64,000 nt of DNA from Mnemiopsis leidyi. Taxonomy: Eukaryota; Ctenophora; Tentaculata; Lobata; Bolinopsidae. The translations under genes were made by a program, and so were the position numbers. The stretch lies in assembly GCA_000226015.1 (NCBI GenBank), contig JH154116.1, forward strand, positions 43,444 through 107,443, written 5' to 3'. The notes beneath the pieces were generated by a model, which saw only the letters and a program-made list of their open reading frames with translations, was not told the origin of the DNA and made no database searches. This document shows positions 36,101-45,356 of the stretch, one piece after another (positions within the stretch are counted from its first letter, which is position 1; each line of letters opens with the position of its first letter).

Positions 36101-37141
36101 TAGCCGGGATGACAAGTTAGGTTGGTATAATCAGATTAACTAAGAAATAAACATTTGCCAATTCAAAAGTATTCTTCTTTTTGTGATATTATACATGGTT
36201 TAAGTATACTTCGATTTTAAAACCACAAATTGGCTTTCAAATAATTAAAACAAATTCAGGTTGGGCTCAGCTTGACTTGACGAAAGTACCTGCACCTACC
36301 AAGACTGCAAAAGAGTGCACCCTTGAAGTGTATGAGAACGAGGAGAAATACCCACGGATGTCGCTGTTCGACAAGAAGAAGATCTTGGGTTTCTGGCCCG
36401 TTTACGACGATTCACTTGGAGAACGGGAACTCACGGTAGCATCTCTATTCTCTAATTTATCCATGTGAATTTGTGCACCCTTGTATTTTGTCCTCACCGC
36501 AAATGAAAGCACCATTAATACAGCTAGCAATACGAACCATGTTCCAGGGAAAAGTCGAGATGGAGATTGAGATACTGACTGAAGAAGAGGTGGCTGAAAG
36601 ACCTGCCGGAAAAGCCAGAGACGAACCTAACACTAATCCACCTCTTGAACCACCCAAGTAAGAGCTGAATAGTGTCCTTTTTTCGAATTGTGTGTACCAA
36701 CTACCATGTGTTCATGTCTTGCTGTGTGACTGTCATGGAAACTAACGAGTGCTCCCTACAGCCGGCCAGAAACATCTTTCAACTGGTTTACCAACCCCTG
36801 GAAAGTGTTTACCATTTTGATTTGGAGGCGATACAAATGGCACATTATGTTGGCACTCCTTATCATTCTTCTCGTTATCTTCATAGTTCTCATGGCTTAC
36901 ACTATGCCGGTGAGTAAAATTTAAATGGACATATTTTGTTCGAAACATATTTGCTGGTAATTAAGTAATTACTACCATTTAGTATATTTTCTGGTTATTA
37001 AGTAATTAATGCTAGTATGACCATGGCGCGAGATATAATGTAAAATATCTTTTCTGAAATTTGTTGGTTTTATATCTGTGTCTAATTCTAATTCATCTTT
37101 AATTTCAGGAGGCAATCAACCAGTATATATGGAGTGGTTGA
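21105..37141 (+). CDS. Ferlin B, complete DysF-containing ferlin (51 exons, about 2,343 aa)
   Basis: A dysferlin/myoferlin-class protein: tail-anchored, with seven C2 domains plus FerI, FerA, FerB and DysF, expected to act in Ca2+-dependent membrane fusion or repair. Exons: 21105-21186, 21670-21777, 21922-22060, 22211-22325, 22548-22667, 22802-22884, 22991-23074, 23204-23369, 23517-23663, 23815-23989, 24230-24276, 24417-24586, 24701-24887, 25022-25141, 25276-25444, 25589-25722, 25855-25961, 26083-26161, 26280-26390, 26521-26664, 26767-26886, 26992-27348, 27479-27590, 27726-28036, 28261-28422, 28558-28896, 29204-29341, 29584-29733, 29844-29942, 30114-30334, 30428-30531, 30719-30798, 30914-31055, 31332-31379, 31535-31597, 32621-32689, 33085-33176, 33276-33407, 33599-33757, 33971-34230, 34377-34547, 34653-34804, 34933-35105, 35247-35332, 35444-35539, 35698-35839, 36021-36120, 36260-36435, 36548-36657, 36762-36909, 37109-37141. 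The total is 7,032 nt, divisible by three, and every junction keeps phase. It is somewhat longer than the roughly 2,050-2,100 residues of vertebrate dysferlin because of acidic and linker insertions. Confidence 0.92.
21670..22325 (+). CDS. Ferlin B C2A domain exons (21670-21777, 21922-22060, 22211-22325)
   Basis: First C2 domain, about residues 28-148: [39 protein letters not shown], and a loop 3 [10 protein letters not shown]. Only one of the usual Ca2+-binding Asp residues (in IDPY) is obvious and loop 3 lacks the Asp pair, so strong Ca2+ binding is unlikely. Two acceptors in the same phase, 15 nt apart (21655 and 21670), precede the first exon. The third exon starts at a tandem aag-aag acceptor. 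Either choice changes only a few residues. Confidence 0.85.
22548..22884 (+). CDS. Ferlin B acidic and basic linker exons (22548-22667, 22802-22884)
   Basis: The first exon encodes a Gly-rich start and then a run of mostly Glu ([16 protein letters not shown]). The second encodes a Lys/Arg cluster ([14 protein letters not shown]) that resembles a nuclear localisation or phosphoinositide-binding stretch. Opposite charge blocks in neighbouring exons could pair with each other or bind membrane; that is inference. This linker between C2A and C2B is not conserved in vertebrate ferlins. Confidence 0.8.
22991..23663 (+). CDS. Ferlin B C2B and FerI exons (22991-23074, 23204-23369, 23517-23663)
   Basis: C2B ([20 protein letters not shown], then [12 protein letters not shown]) aligns with the ARQL...FFNE motif of dysferlin C2B, but the Ca2+-ligand Asp residues are absent. 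It is followed by FerI ([31 protein letters not shown]), matching the KWLLLSDPDD...ARGYL segment of dysferlin. Confidence 0.85.
23815..24887 (+). CDS. Ferlin B C2C domain exons (23815-23989, 24230-24276, 24417-24586, 24701-24887)
   Basis: C2[67 protein letters not shown]. Several Ca2+-type Asp residues are present (DLVDP, KD, DD). The domain ends with [17 protein letters not shown], matching FGPCYxNLYGSPREFT of dysferlin. The short 47-nt exon supplies the loop [15 protein letters not shown] before the DPF motif. Confidence 0.88.
23995..24130. repeat. Tandem repeat, 34 bp x 4, next to the splice donor of ferlin B exon 23815-23989
   Basis: Four 34-bp copies of ttagataacttatgttttac followed by ttaatacgttacag start six bases after the donor. 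Every copy ends in an acceptor-like gttacag, and the first copy's boundary (acagtaaga) resembles a donor. Confidence 0.9.
25022..25722 (+). CDS. Ferlin B post-C2C / pre-FerA exons (25022-25141, 25276-25444, 25589-25722)
   Basis: [48 protein letters not shown] and [20 protein letters not shown] match in order the dysferlin segment GVAYRGRLLLSLET to YYYLPWGNVKPVVVL. An internal strong donor-like site (gtgagt at 25364) lies within the coding sequence of the second exon; I read through it because the downstream frame is conserved. Confidence 0.88.
25855..26886 (+). CDS. Ferlin B FerA region with acidic insertion (25855-25961, 26083-26161, 26280-26390, 26521-26664, 26767-26886)
   Basis: Helical region in the position of the FerA four-helix bundle, a membrane-binding module in other ferlins: [38 protein letters not shown], then [19 protein letters not shown]. 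Between helices lies a long Glu/Asp-rich insertion (about residues 755-829, including [12 protein letters not shown] and [12 protein letters not shown]) that dysferlin lacks. An effect on Ca2+ or charge-dependent membrane contact would be inference. Confidence 0.8.
26992..27348 (+). CDS. Ferlin B FerB exon
   Basis: The largest ferlin B exon (357 nt, phase 0-0). It encodes [40 protein letters not shown] and the start of the DysF region ([24 protein letters not shown]), matching FAETYENxxxLVGNWG and YPKFSDVTGK of dysferlin. Confidence 0.9.
27479..28422 (+). CDS. Ferlin B DysF domain exons (27479-27590, 27726-28036, 28261-28422)
   Basis: DysF region, the mark of dysferlin/myoferlin-type ferlins: [69 protein letters not shown], then [13 protein letters not shown] and [20 protein letters not shown] with [11 protein letters not shown]. 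The repeated W-rich and Arg-rich motifs that stack to hold DysF together are all present. The donor at 28037 (gtgggt) is weak, but only it keeps phase with the next exon. Confidence 0.92.
28558..29733 (+). CDS. Ferlin B C2D domain exons (28558-28896, optional 29204-29341, 29584-29733)
   Basis: C2[45 protein letters not shown] and [13 protein letters not shown], with Asp residues in loops 1 and 3, so Ca2+ binding is plausible. After loop 3 the domain continues in exon 29584 with [15 protein letters not shown], matching ADEFMGRCICQP of dysferlin. The exon between these two interrupts the loop. The acceptor of 28558 (ctcaag) has a weak pyrimidine tract. Confidence 0.88.
29204..29341 (+). CDS. 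Ferlin B candidate cassette exon inside C2D loop 3
   Basis: 138 nt, phase 0-0, with good splice sites (ctgccag, gtgagt). Encodes 46 Lys/Ser-rich residues (begins [14 protein letters not shown]). It lies between the two halves of a C2 domain, exactly at the Ca2+-binding loop 3. Skipping it gives [16 protein letters not shown], close to a normal C2 loop; including it inserts a long basic loop. Optional use is inferred from the domain alignment. Confidence 0.7.
29844..30531 (+). CDS. Ferlin B C2E domain exons (29844-29942, 30114-30334, 30428-30531)
   Basis: [16 protein letters not shown] then [18 protein letters not shown] closely match the KPxLxRTRVEVLFWGLRDLK segment of otoferlin and the equivalent in dysferlin. 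[18 protein letters not shown] fits the strand near the end of the domain. I placed the second exon's start at 30114 (tttctcag) because it alone keeps phase and joins RTRVE to FLTWGLR. Canonical Ca2+-binding Asp residues are not obvious. Confidence 0.88.
30719..33176 (+). CDS. Ferlin B variable linker exons (30719-30798, 30914-31055, 31332-31379, 31535-31597, 32621-32689, 33085-33176)
   Basis: Low-complexity linker between C2E and the DWWSKYY motif. The first two exons are rich in Glu/Thr/Lys. Three consecutive small exons (48, 63 and 69 nt) are all phase 1-1, so any combination can be skipped in frame. The last exon is Ala/Pro/Lys-rich ([20 protein letters not shown]) and corresponds to exon 2729-2871 of ferlin A. 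The intron between 31597 and 32621 holds the assembly gap, but phase is kept across it, so a missing exon is not required. Confidence 0.75.
32083..32377. repeat. Assembly gap (32231-32240, Ns) flanked by near-identical direct copies
   Basis: Sequence 32083-32230 (starts tctcgaatatcaaggacatt) and 32241-32377 are almost the same, each containing a poly-C run of about 15-16 and ending cccaagtatctattgt. Ten Ns separate them. Most likely the same locus was assembled twice at the homopolymer (contig ends or two haplotypes) rather than being a true duplication. Confidence 0.85.
33276..33757 (+). CDS. Ferlin B exons with DWWSKYY motif (33276-33407, 33599-33757)
   Basis: [20 protein letters not shown], then [17 protein letters not shown] and a Ser/Asp/Glu-rich stretch ending RVGFFK. 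Counterpart of ferlin A exons 3450-3578 and 4060-4203. Conserved before C2F in known ferlins. Confidence 0.9.
33971..34804 (+). CDS. Ferlin B C2F domain exons (33971-34230, 34377-34547, 34653-34804)
   Basis: [69 protein letters not shown], then [15 protein letters not shown]. Loop 1 (PLD, VDPY) and loop 3 (YDHD, ND) carry acidic ligands. The first exon is undivided here, whereas ferlin A has an extra intron. Confidence 0.9.
34933..36435 (+). CDS. Ferlin B C2G domain exons (34933-35105, 35247-35332, 35444-35539, 35698-35839, 36021-36120, 36260-36435)
   Basis: [72 protein letters not shown], then loop 3 [30 protein letters not shown] and [13 protein letters not shown]. Matches dysferlin C2G segment by segment. 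Only one version of the 100-nt loop-3 exon is present (36021-36120); the 181-nt intron before it holds no second copy, in contrast to ferlin A. Confidence 0.92.
36548..37141 (+). CDS. Ferlin B C-terminal exons with tail anchor (36548-36657, 36762-36909, 37109-37141)
   Basis: [20 protein letters not shown] and [20 protein letters not shown] lead to [20 protein letters not shown] and a hydrophobic helix (about [19 protein letters not shown]), near-identical in layout to the end of dysferlin. A 33-nt last exon encodes [10 protein letters not shown] and TGA. Single C-terminal membrane span with a short non-cytosolic tail. Confidence 0.93.
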
Positions 37142-37874
37142 TACATCAGTTGACTTTTGCATGAGTTCTATGGACTCTTAGAATACAGATTTTAGTTCAG
37201 TTATTCATTATTGAAATATTTGCTTGAAATTTAGTTTTGTTGACAAATGTTAGAATACTAATCTTGATTTTGCTAGTTTAGTGTATAATTGTATCATATC
37301 GTTTGTATATTTTTCATTGACCAAGACAGTAAGCTTTTTAGATACTTAATTTGTAATATATGTGCATGAATATGAAGTTGAACATTGTTAAGACATGACA
37401 CTAAATCAAGTTTACACTTTACACATTTGTTAGTTTTAAGAATTTTTTATCAGTGGGGCTGGTTTCCAATAATCTTTCTGTTTCAGTAATCAGTAATATG
37501 GTAATCTATGGATATTAAAAATTCCATGGCTTTTAGCTAGGTTTCGTTTACTTTAAGGATAAACTATAACAGGACTGTTTGATAAAACTGCGTGAAAATC
37601 GTGGGTTAAAATTATTATATTTTCTTTAAATTTCAGTTAAAATCCGCGTGTATTATTTAGAAATTATATCACGTCATGAATATATTCACTGTCTATCTTA
37701 CCATCGTCAAATTTGGCTTACATAAAAGTCTTCATCTGGCAAAGTCCCGTCTCAAATGCAAAGAGTGCATCTAGCTCAACTCATCTCTGAAACAGATGTG
37801 CTTACATGATTGTCTGTGAAATGTCGTCTGCTTTTGTTTAATTGAATTTGATACACTGAATTTAGATTATTGAC
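37142..37874. other. Ferlin B 3' UTR and intergenic spacer
   Basis: AT-rich; no clear AATAAA close to the stop. An ATTAAA occurs near 37515. A possible acceptor (tttag) ten bases before the ATG at 37875 suggests that the next gene may have a 5' UTR exon here. Confidence 0.5.
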
Positions 37875-40800
37875 ATGTCAGAGGACGATTGGTCATCAAA
37901 GGACTTAAACCAAGCACAGAAAAATCTTAACACCAGGTTCATAATGGACTTTTATAATTGAAACAAACGACATAATTGATGGCAAAAAGCTTTAAATTAA
38001 ATCACGATAAAACTGACTATTGCACGATGAACAACAGAAAGCAAATTAATGGACCTTTATTTGCTATATTAATTGCTCTAGCTATCGGCCATAGGTAGAT
38101 ATATGTTAGATCAAAGTGTCGACTGTCGATTAATAAACAATGATTTAAGATGCGATACGATTTATCTTCGATAACAATGTTGGAAGTTTTTGACAAAGAG
38201 AGTTCCATTTATTTATTCTAGGATCGCTCAAGTTCTAGCTGTGTATTTAGACGAGGGTTTGGATGTGTCCAGTGCACCGATGCGGCAAACTGAATCGAAT
38301 TTTGGTGATATAGGTGAGTGAAACATTCCATTATTGAATTAAGAATACATGGATCAAACTATGTGAGCCTAATCTACAACCAGAGAACATAGAAAATAAG
38401 CTATTTTATCGATTTGATAACATTGAAAAAACGTTAACTCAAGAACCCATGCCCAATATTTTACAGATTGGTGCAGTCAGTGTAATCACTGCTTCACTTG
38501 CAGTTTTTTCTCCAAGGAAGTCCATGCCATCTTCAATTCCACTCTGTCCGAGTCAATGATGGACATGGTGGAATATCAGCTCCTAACAAATATTGATAAA
38601 GCTTATGAAATTGTCATCAACGTCACAACAAGTGAGCTCTTCACTTTTCAGCCTCTTATGCGGATGTTTATACAGCTATTTTGTTGAGAATGTGTTTTTC
38701 TTTCATGATTGCATAACAATTAAGTTTCGAAATTTGAGAATTGTTTTTAACTTAAAGCCTTAGTAGCTTCTTTAATCTTTAAGTTTAAGTTAATGATGCA
38801 TTTCACAAGCTTAAACTTGAATCATAAGATTTAAAATCTGATAAGGTGATCAGCGGGTGGACGACGACACAACAAATTCGACCTGCTCGCTTGATGATAT
38901 AGAATTGGCAACAGTTCAAAACCAGAGACTTTCCAAGAGAAACAAGAAGCATTACTCGTCGCAAGTTCTTATGGAGAACTGGGATTATGATAATATGTAC
39001 GCCGATAGTAATAATGAAGTAGCTTGTAATCATTGCTACCCATGCAGCTTCTTCTGCAAGGAGGTCAGCTGATAATCACGGAATAATTCATTTGCATTTT
39101 TTTCATGACGATAAGAAATGAGATTTTTTCATGTGATAAGAAAATTGAGACCTTTGTAATTGAATGGCAGCTCTTCTCCTGCACCAGTGCGGTTGTATGT
39201 ATTTTCTAATAAGCATGGTTTTAATAAATCATTAACTCATTTAAGGTTTGTTCCCAGGTACATTCCTATGTTCACGCTCGAAAAATTAGCCCTCCTAACT
39301 TCAGAGGAACACTAGATTTTACTTTCAAACGTCAACTTACTACAAGCACCGAGCTGTTCTTAAACTTTGTGAAACTTGCGAAGTTCAACCATCAAACTTA
39401 TCTCTTACCGAGGTTTGATGCTATTTGAATCCATAATTTGGTGACAACAATCCTGCTATTTTACAGTTTACATACATGTGCCTCAATTTGATCGATACTG
39501 GTTTATTTTGCAAAAGTATAGCAAAATTCATCTAAGCCTGACTGTGATGCAGTGATTGGTTAAACATTTGTTACCACGTTTATACATTTTTATTGTATTA
39601 TTCAATTTTGCTGACATTTTGCTGCGATTACTTAACTGTATACCCACTTTTCAGCTCATCAGTTCCTGCTATGATCTCAGAAGCTTTTGCTCAACTAATT
39701 TGTGACATCGTAAGGCAAACCCAGCAAAAAAAGAGTGATCTAGCCCCCTGCATTCATCACGAAATGGAGCAAGTAAAGAAAGTTAAAGGGATAACTAATG
39801 ATTCAGATATATCAAGAGTTGTAAACAATACTAATAGGACTAATATACCACCAAAAGCTAGTTCTCCAAATTATGTGAATAAGAAGACCGTCAACAATTC
39901 TAAACCTTTATCCGCTCCCAAATTTGTTATACAAAAAGGATCAACGATTTCAAACAGTCAAAGAAATACGAAAAAACAATTCAAAAAAGACGCTTTTATA
40001 TCAGATCTTTCTTCAACTTGTAGTTCGAAAATGGCATCTTCAGAAAGAAAACCTCTGAAGCCATTAGATACCGCCAAGATCACAAGTGCAAAATCTGGAT
40101 TAAAAACTTCAAACATTTCTAGTGCACTTGAAACTCGCAGAGCTGTTTCAAAAAAGGATCGAAGTCCAGCTTCAGAGACAGCAAAAAGATCTGCAAGGAC
40201 CTTGAACTCAAAGGCTTCAACATCACCCAAGCCTTCAAGCCCATCTCCTCATATGAGAATTGGGAGTCCTTTTAAGAAGTCCGTTGTAGGAAAATCTAAC
40301 CCAAAGCCTTTTGGTATGGGTCGATCTGAATTTCACGCCTTTACTTATCAAGGCCAAGTTGGTGGATCCAACAGAAAAGTCGTAAAGTCAAAGTCTTTCG
40401 TTTATGAACGTGAACCTGATAAACTGGCTGATTCTAAACGGAGGAGAAATTCACTACCTTCAAAGCTTCACTCTTCTAATGAAAAGTCCGTCAGTACCAA
40501 TAAACTTAGAAATAAGTACAGTCACGTCACTTCCAAAACAGATTCTGGTATTCATAGATCCTCAAGCGGAATCCTACGAATAAAGGGCTCCCCAAAGATT
40601 CACGAGAACGTAAGTTCTACCTGCACTGAGGATAGGAGTGCAGTCCAAGTTTGTCAAACTCAAACTTTGACCGCAGTAGAGATGGAAGACAAAAACGATG
40701 ATGGTATCCTCGACACATTGAATACCGAGGCTGACATGGAGATCGAACACATAGACAGTATGGCGACACCAGACTCCCCAAAGCTGCAAGGTCGAAATCT

Positions 40801-43800
40801 CAACTACGAGAAAACCTCTAAAAGCTTCGAAATGGGTGTGATTAGGGTTTGTTCGCCCGATGTTCCCGTTTTTTATGCTTGTCATGGTAAAGGGAAGACC
40901 TCGCCTACCTTCTCTGACTACGATCAGGGAGAAGCTATGGCTAGTCCAGGTGCAGTGATGGACGAAGAGGATGTTTCTATATGTGTAACTCCAGATATCA
41001 CCGGGAACGATGCTGCAAAACTAACCAATCAATGTTGGTCCCTGAAATGTAATCATGTTATTAAGGACAGAATAATTGACGCAGAAATTGGTGTGAGCCA
41101 TTCAAGAAATACTGTTGTATCCAACAATGACCATCATGAAGAGCCGATAGCCGTTGAATTACAGGTAAGGGAAGTTCGATCTCCTGATGAAGAGATTTAT
41201 TTCGGTGGCAGTAAAGGAAGTCCGACAAGTGAAACAGTCGAGAGCAGCATTTTTGTTGACTCAATGCTCACCACCATATACTCCGGAGAGGAATACACAA
41301 GGAATGAGTCAGTTTCTAAAAATGTTATGATTCCAAGGGCCCCAGACAAGGATGAGTCGAATGATGGTTGTCGAGCATCGGAAAGTTCATCTCCTAGTTT
41401 TCTTAGTGCAACCCTTGAAGAGGTTTCTCAGGGCAATGAACAAAACGAGGTTAATAACTCGCAAGTCCAAAAAGAAGCAGGAAACCCCGAGCTTGAACAC
41501 AGTGGAGAGTATCACCACAATAACACTGAAAAAGTTTGCCAGATTTCAAGCCCAAAGCCTGTCACTAAATCTTCTCCATCTTACAACTCTTCTGGAAATC
41601 AAGAATGTAATCGGCAAACCAAAATGTTTGATGACATGTTAACTCAGTATCAAAATGATTTCATGGACTGCAGCTATATTGACGATGCAGTCAAGAAACT
41701 TGATACAATGGTGGATGACAATTCGGAGCATTCCATGTCAATCGATGAGTACCTTAGAGCGTTCACTCCCTTGTATGATACTGTTAATTATTCGCCAATG
41801 AAATCATCCCCTTGCTCCCAATCTATAAAGTCGTCACCTGTTTCAGAGTACAACTATCGATCAAGAAGAGTGAAGAGTGGTACTAGAAGTAAATCAGTAT
41901 CTCCAACTAGTTCCATGGGATCGGCTGGCAGGCGAAGAATGACTGAAAAGCAAATTCCCAGAAAAAGTAAGCCATATTTAGGAAGCTGTCGCTCTATGAG
42001 CTCATGTACATTTAATGATACTGCCTTAGACGAAGAAATCCGCAAGATCGAAACTAAATGTAGCAGTGGTAGTGAGAGCGAAAACGAACCCCTTTCAGAA
42101 ACCCTTGGAAGAGTCGAATTCGTTTTGGATGAGATCACAAAGATGGGGACACGAAAAATGGCAACATCTTTGTCACGGCAGTCTGGGAAAAGTTCATTGT
42201 CATCAAGCCCTTTTCTGAATTACAAATGGGAGGACAGTGTTACTCCTTCAAAATTCTTTGACGATTCTATAAGAAACGTTGGAAAATCATTCAATCCTGA
42301 CGCAGAAAATTCTCGGGAAAAAAATGAATCTGTGACTGCTGATCAAATGGACATGAGCCGCATTCTGTCTAAAATTGATAAAGTTAAAGATGATGTTCGT
42401 AGAGAGAAGGCAGTACTTAAAACGACAATACAACAAACACATGATCTCCTTGGTTTTCAAAGCCAAGTAGCGCACATGCAGATAAGTTCTACACCTGATC
42501 TAAAAGACAGGGAACTAGAGTTGTGGAGAAAAGAAAGCTTCGAGCTTCTCCGAGAACATGAGGCTGCTCTTCAAAAAATCCTTAAGTATGAAAGGAAGCT
42601 CGATAAACTCAGAACATTTATGAAGGCCATTGCCAGAAAAAGGACTGTCATTGAGACGAGAATCCAGAGCAGAATGTCTGTTAATACGGGAACTCCTAGA
42701 GGGACCCCGTGTGGAACTCCCAGAACCAGAACTCCAGTTCAGCCCGCACATGCGATTTCAAGGAAAAAGACTGCAAATCTCTGTACTCCCACTTCACGAC
42801 TACCACTACCAGGACCTTTAAATCTGACTGGTTTCTTTCAGCCACATTCTGCAAGACAAAACAGTGATCATTGTCCATCTACCAATGGTCGCCCAATAAG
42901 TAACCCTGTTGTGCAGCAGAAAAGGAGTACAGCTGATCAGAGAAAGCATTCGATCACGAATTTTAAAAATGAAGCAGTTTCAGATGCAGCACAGCGAAGA
43001 AAAGATGTCATCACTCAAAGTACCTTGGTGAAAAATCAAGAGCCGCACCATGAGAAAATGCACCTTCAAACAGTTCCAAATAGTGAAAAACAACAAATGG
43101 GTCTAGCCACATCTAAGCATAGCAAGATATCAAAGCAAACGAGCCCTTCAAATGCGGCTTGTCCAAAAGATCGAAGTCGCTTGGGAAGCCATCAAAAAGA
43201 TCAAAAAATGTCTATGGCTTCGATTCACTCAGAACCAATTAAGAAAGCTTCCTTGGTTCCATCCACTCAATCTGAAGTTTCAATTCACTCCGAAGCCCCT
43301 AAGAAGTTAAACAGTCATGAACAAACCAATATAACTACGACAAGATCAAGGGATCTGCTTATGCAATTACCAAAATATGAAGGTCATATCCTGAATTCAC
43401 CTTGTTCAAGCACTTTAGACTCAAAGAGTTCAAAGAATTTAAACCCCCGTTTTGATGGTAAATCGCTTCTTCAACAGAAAGTGACCATCGTGAAAGATAA
43501 AAAAGAAAGCAGAAAAAATTGCGGGGAGATTGTATCAGATATGATGAGTAAGCATCTAAGTTCAAGTACAGACAAGAAACAAAGTGTCACAGATCAAACG
43601 TATCAACTTCCCATTGAAAATTCCTTCCCCAGAAATAGGCATGGGAGTAACGGCTCAACTAGCAGTGCCATCACAATCAGCAGTTCTTCTTCCGGGGTTA
43701 CATTGGATGAGACAAAGCCATGCAAAATTGACAGATCTTGTATTGTAGATAAGTATATCTCATCTGAATCCCTATCTTATGAAGAGCAAGATGAACAAGT

Positions 43801-43915
43801 TGTTCATGGTGTCATTATAGGTGACAAGGTCCTTGTGAGAGGGAGAAAGAACAATGAAAAACTTCACGAGGATTTTATGATTGAAGCTAGACAATTTCAT
43901 GATAGACTTTATTGA
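37875..43915 (+). CDS. Unrecognised large protein with duplicated Cys/His motif and coiled coil (six exons, about 1,650 aa)
   Basis: Exons 37875-37936, 38222-38313, 38467-38631, 38846-39063, 39258-39412 and 39655-43915 join in frame (4,953 nt). Start MSEDDWSSKDLNQ is the first ATG after an in-frame TAG. Residues about 52-200 carry two related Cys/His motifs. The last exon (about 1,420 residues) is mostly disordered: Ser/Thr/Pro/Lys-rich with many SP/TP sites, basic early stretches (PKPSSPSPHMRIGSPFKKS) and RRR/RKR clusters. A predicted coiled coil lies at about residues 1125-1240 (SRILSKIDKVKDDVRREKAV; ESFELLREHEAALQKILKYE), followed by repeated GTPRGTPCGTPRTRTPVQ. The layout resembles cytoskeletal or centrosomal scaffolds, but I do not recognise the family. 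No signal peptide or membrane helix is visible. Confidence 0.8.
38467..39412 (+). CDS. Duplicated Cys/His motif exons of the large gene (38467-38631, 38846-39063, 39258-39412)
   Basis: Copy 1 (exon 38467) reads DWCSQCNHCFTCSFFSKEVH. Copy 2 reads ACNHCYPCSFFCKE at the end of exon 38846 and continues VHSYVHA in exon 39258. The shared pattern is C-N-H-C-[FY]-x-C-S-F-F-x-K-E-V-H. Spaced Cys pairs suggest metal binding. An internal repeat, split by an intron in copy 2 only, points to domain duplication. I know no named domain with this pattern. Confidence 0.75.
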
Positions 43916-45356
43916 TCACATTACATCATTCCGAAATCAACTTCTATTATAGAACTGAGTTCTATATCAATCGATTTGATATTTTTTATCTTTATGAAGC
44001 TCACGGTAGATTTTGATATTGATGATACAGGAGGCTAGAATCATGATTCATGGCCACCAAGGACATCATTTGTAGTCGGTTTTTTAAAAGTATATTCGTA
44101 AAAAAACAATTGAGATCTGATTTGAATTTACAGGTGTTCGTTAATTATATAGACAGTTCTTGCCGAGCTCACGTTTAAACCTGAAACGAGTTTGGTTTTA
44201 AGTATTTTTCGAGCATTTATTACGTCTGCATAGGGCAAACTTCCATTAGAGAGAAATCCCTCCCTTGGTCTTCTGCCTTTTTAGTTTTTCCAATTGTCAC
44301 CTCTCTTTTCCTGCTTCCACGATGTTGAAAGGGTGGAGCTTGAAGACCAGGAAGGGAAGGACATGGGAGATGGATGTGGATTCTCGACTTTCACACGAGT
44401 TACTGTATAATGAACATGTTCATAAAAATGTTACCGACATCGAGGCATCGACGGCACATGAGAGCATATTACGGCTGATAGTCACACTGATACTTTCCAA
44501 CAAAGCAGGTACTTTAGACAGCGGACACACGCTAGACACATTTATAGATTAAACCGGTTCCTGTCGTTCTGCCCCAGACCATCGCACAACACTTTGTCCC
44601 ACAGATTTTGCTCCAAATTTTCTGGATTTGACAGAGTTCATGTCAGAGATAATGATTCTGCAGCAAATAATATTCTTCTCAATTTATCATATCTCTCGTA
44701 AGCCATAATGTGTAAGGTTAATGCGTTATCCAGGATATTAAACGTCTCAGAACACACCTTTCAACAAATTAATTAATCTAATCAGCTAATAGACCACCGG
44801 CTATTTTTGTGTGGCCAGTTGACTCACCTCACTAACAGGTTTTCTTACCGACAAGTAGCAAAAAAATACTAAATATGGCAAGGAAAAAGTCTATACACAA
44901 ATACATGGTTAAATACGTTCACGGTATAAATATCTTTGTGCAGCAGGATTTTTAAAATTATATCAAAAAATAGGTTAAATTTAATTGAAAAGATTGAATC
45001 AACATAAATGGCTATGAGAGAAATGATCTTTGCCTTAAATTACCATGTAATTCAATTGCCAATCATAGTTTTCGAAATTCGTCCAACTGGGAGAATATTC
45101 TTTTGACTCTGAAGAAAGCCAACCTTATTCATTCGTTAAAAGGTCATAAAATTCGTGTACCCGAAGAAATTTCATTAATCATCATACGAAATTCAGTCAG
45201 TGAGAATTTCAGAATAATAAAATCAGATAATAAATCATCTCGCTACATACTATACAATTACACTTGCAACTTAAAGAGTTGAAGCCCTGCTCTAAGCTCT
45301 TCCTTTGCTAGTCCTTCTCTAACTCACACTAAATTGTACACCCAAGTTTCTCTTTA
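43916..45356. other. Intergenic region between the large gene and the GPCR (3' ends converge)
   Basis: 3' UTRs of both converging genes presumably lie here. One ORF at 44265-44552 (+) could include a coding exon beginning MLKGWSLKTRKGRTWEMD and ending at a donor near 44509, but nothing supports it further. Otherwise AT-rich with no recognised feature. Confidence 0.5.

Noticed and set aside
39958-43565. Many minus-strand ORFs inside the 4.3-kb exon
   Set aside because: Short antisense frames opposite one uninterrupted 1,440-codon frame; none carries a recognisable domain.
37875-43915. Assignment of the large gene to the anillin family
   Set aside because: The coiled-coil has a loose resemblance in spacing, but no anillin-homology or PH domain follows it; the remaining sequence to the stop is disordered.
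44265-44552. 95-residue ORF between the large gene and the GPCR
   Set aside because: No recognised motif and no partner exon; only a weak donor near 44509.
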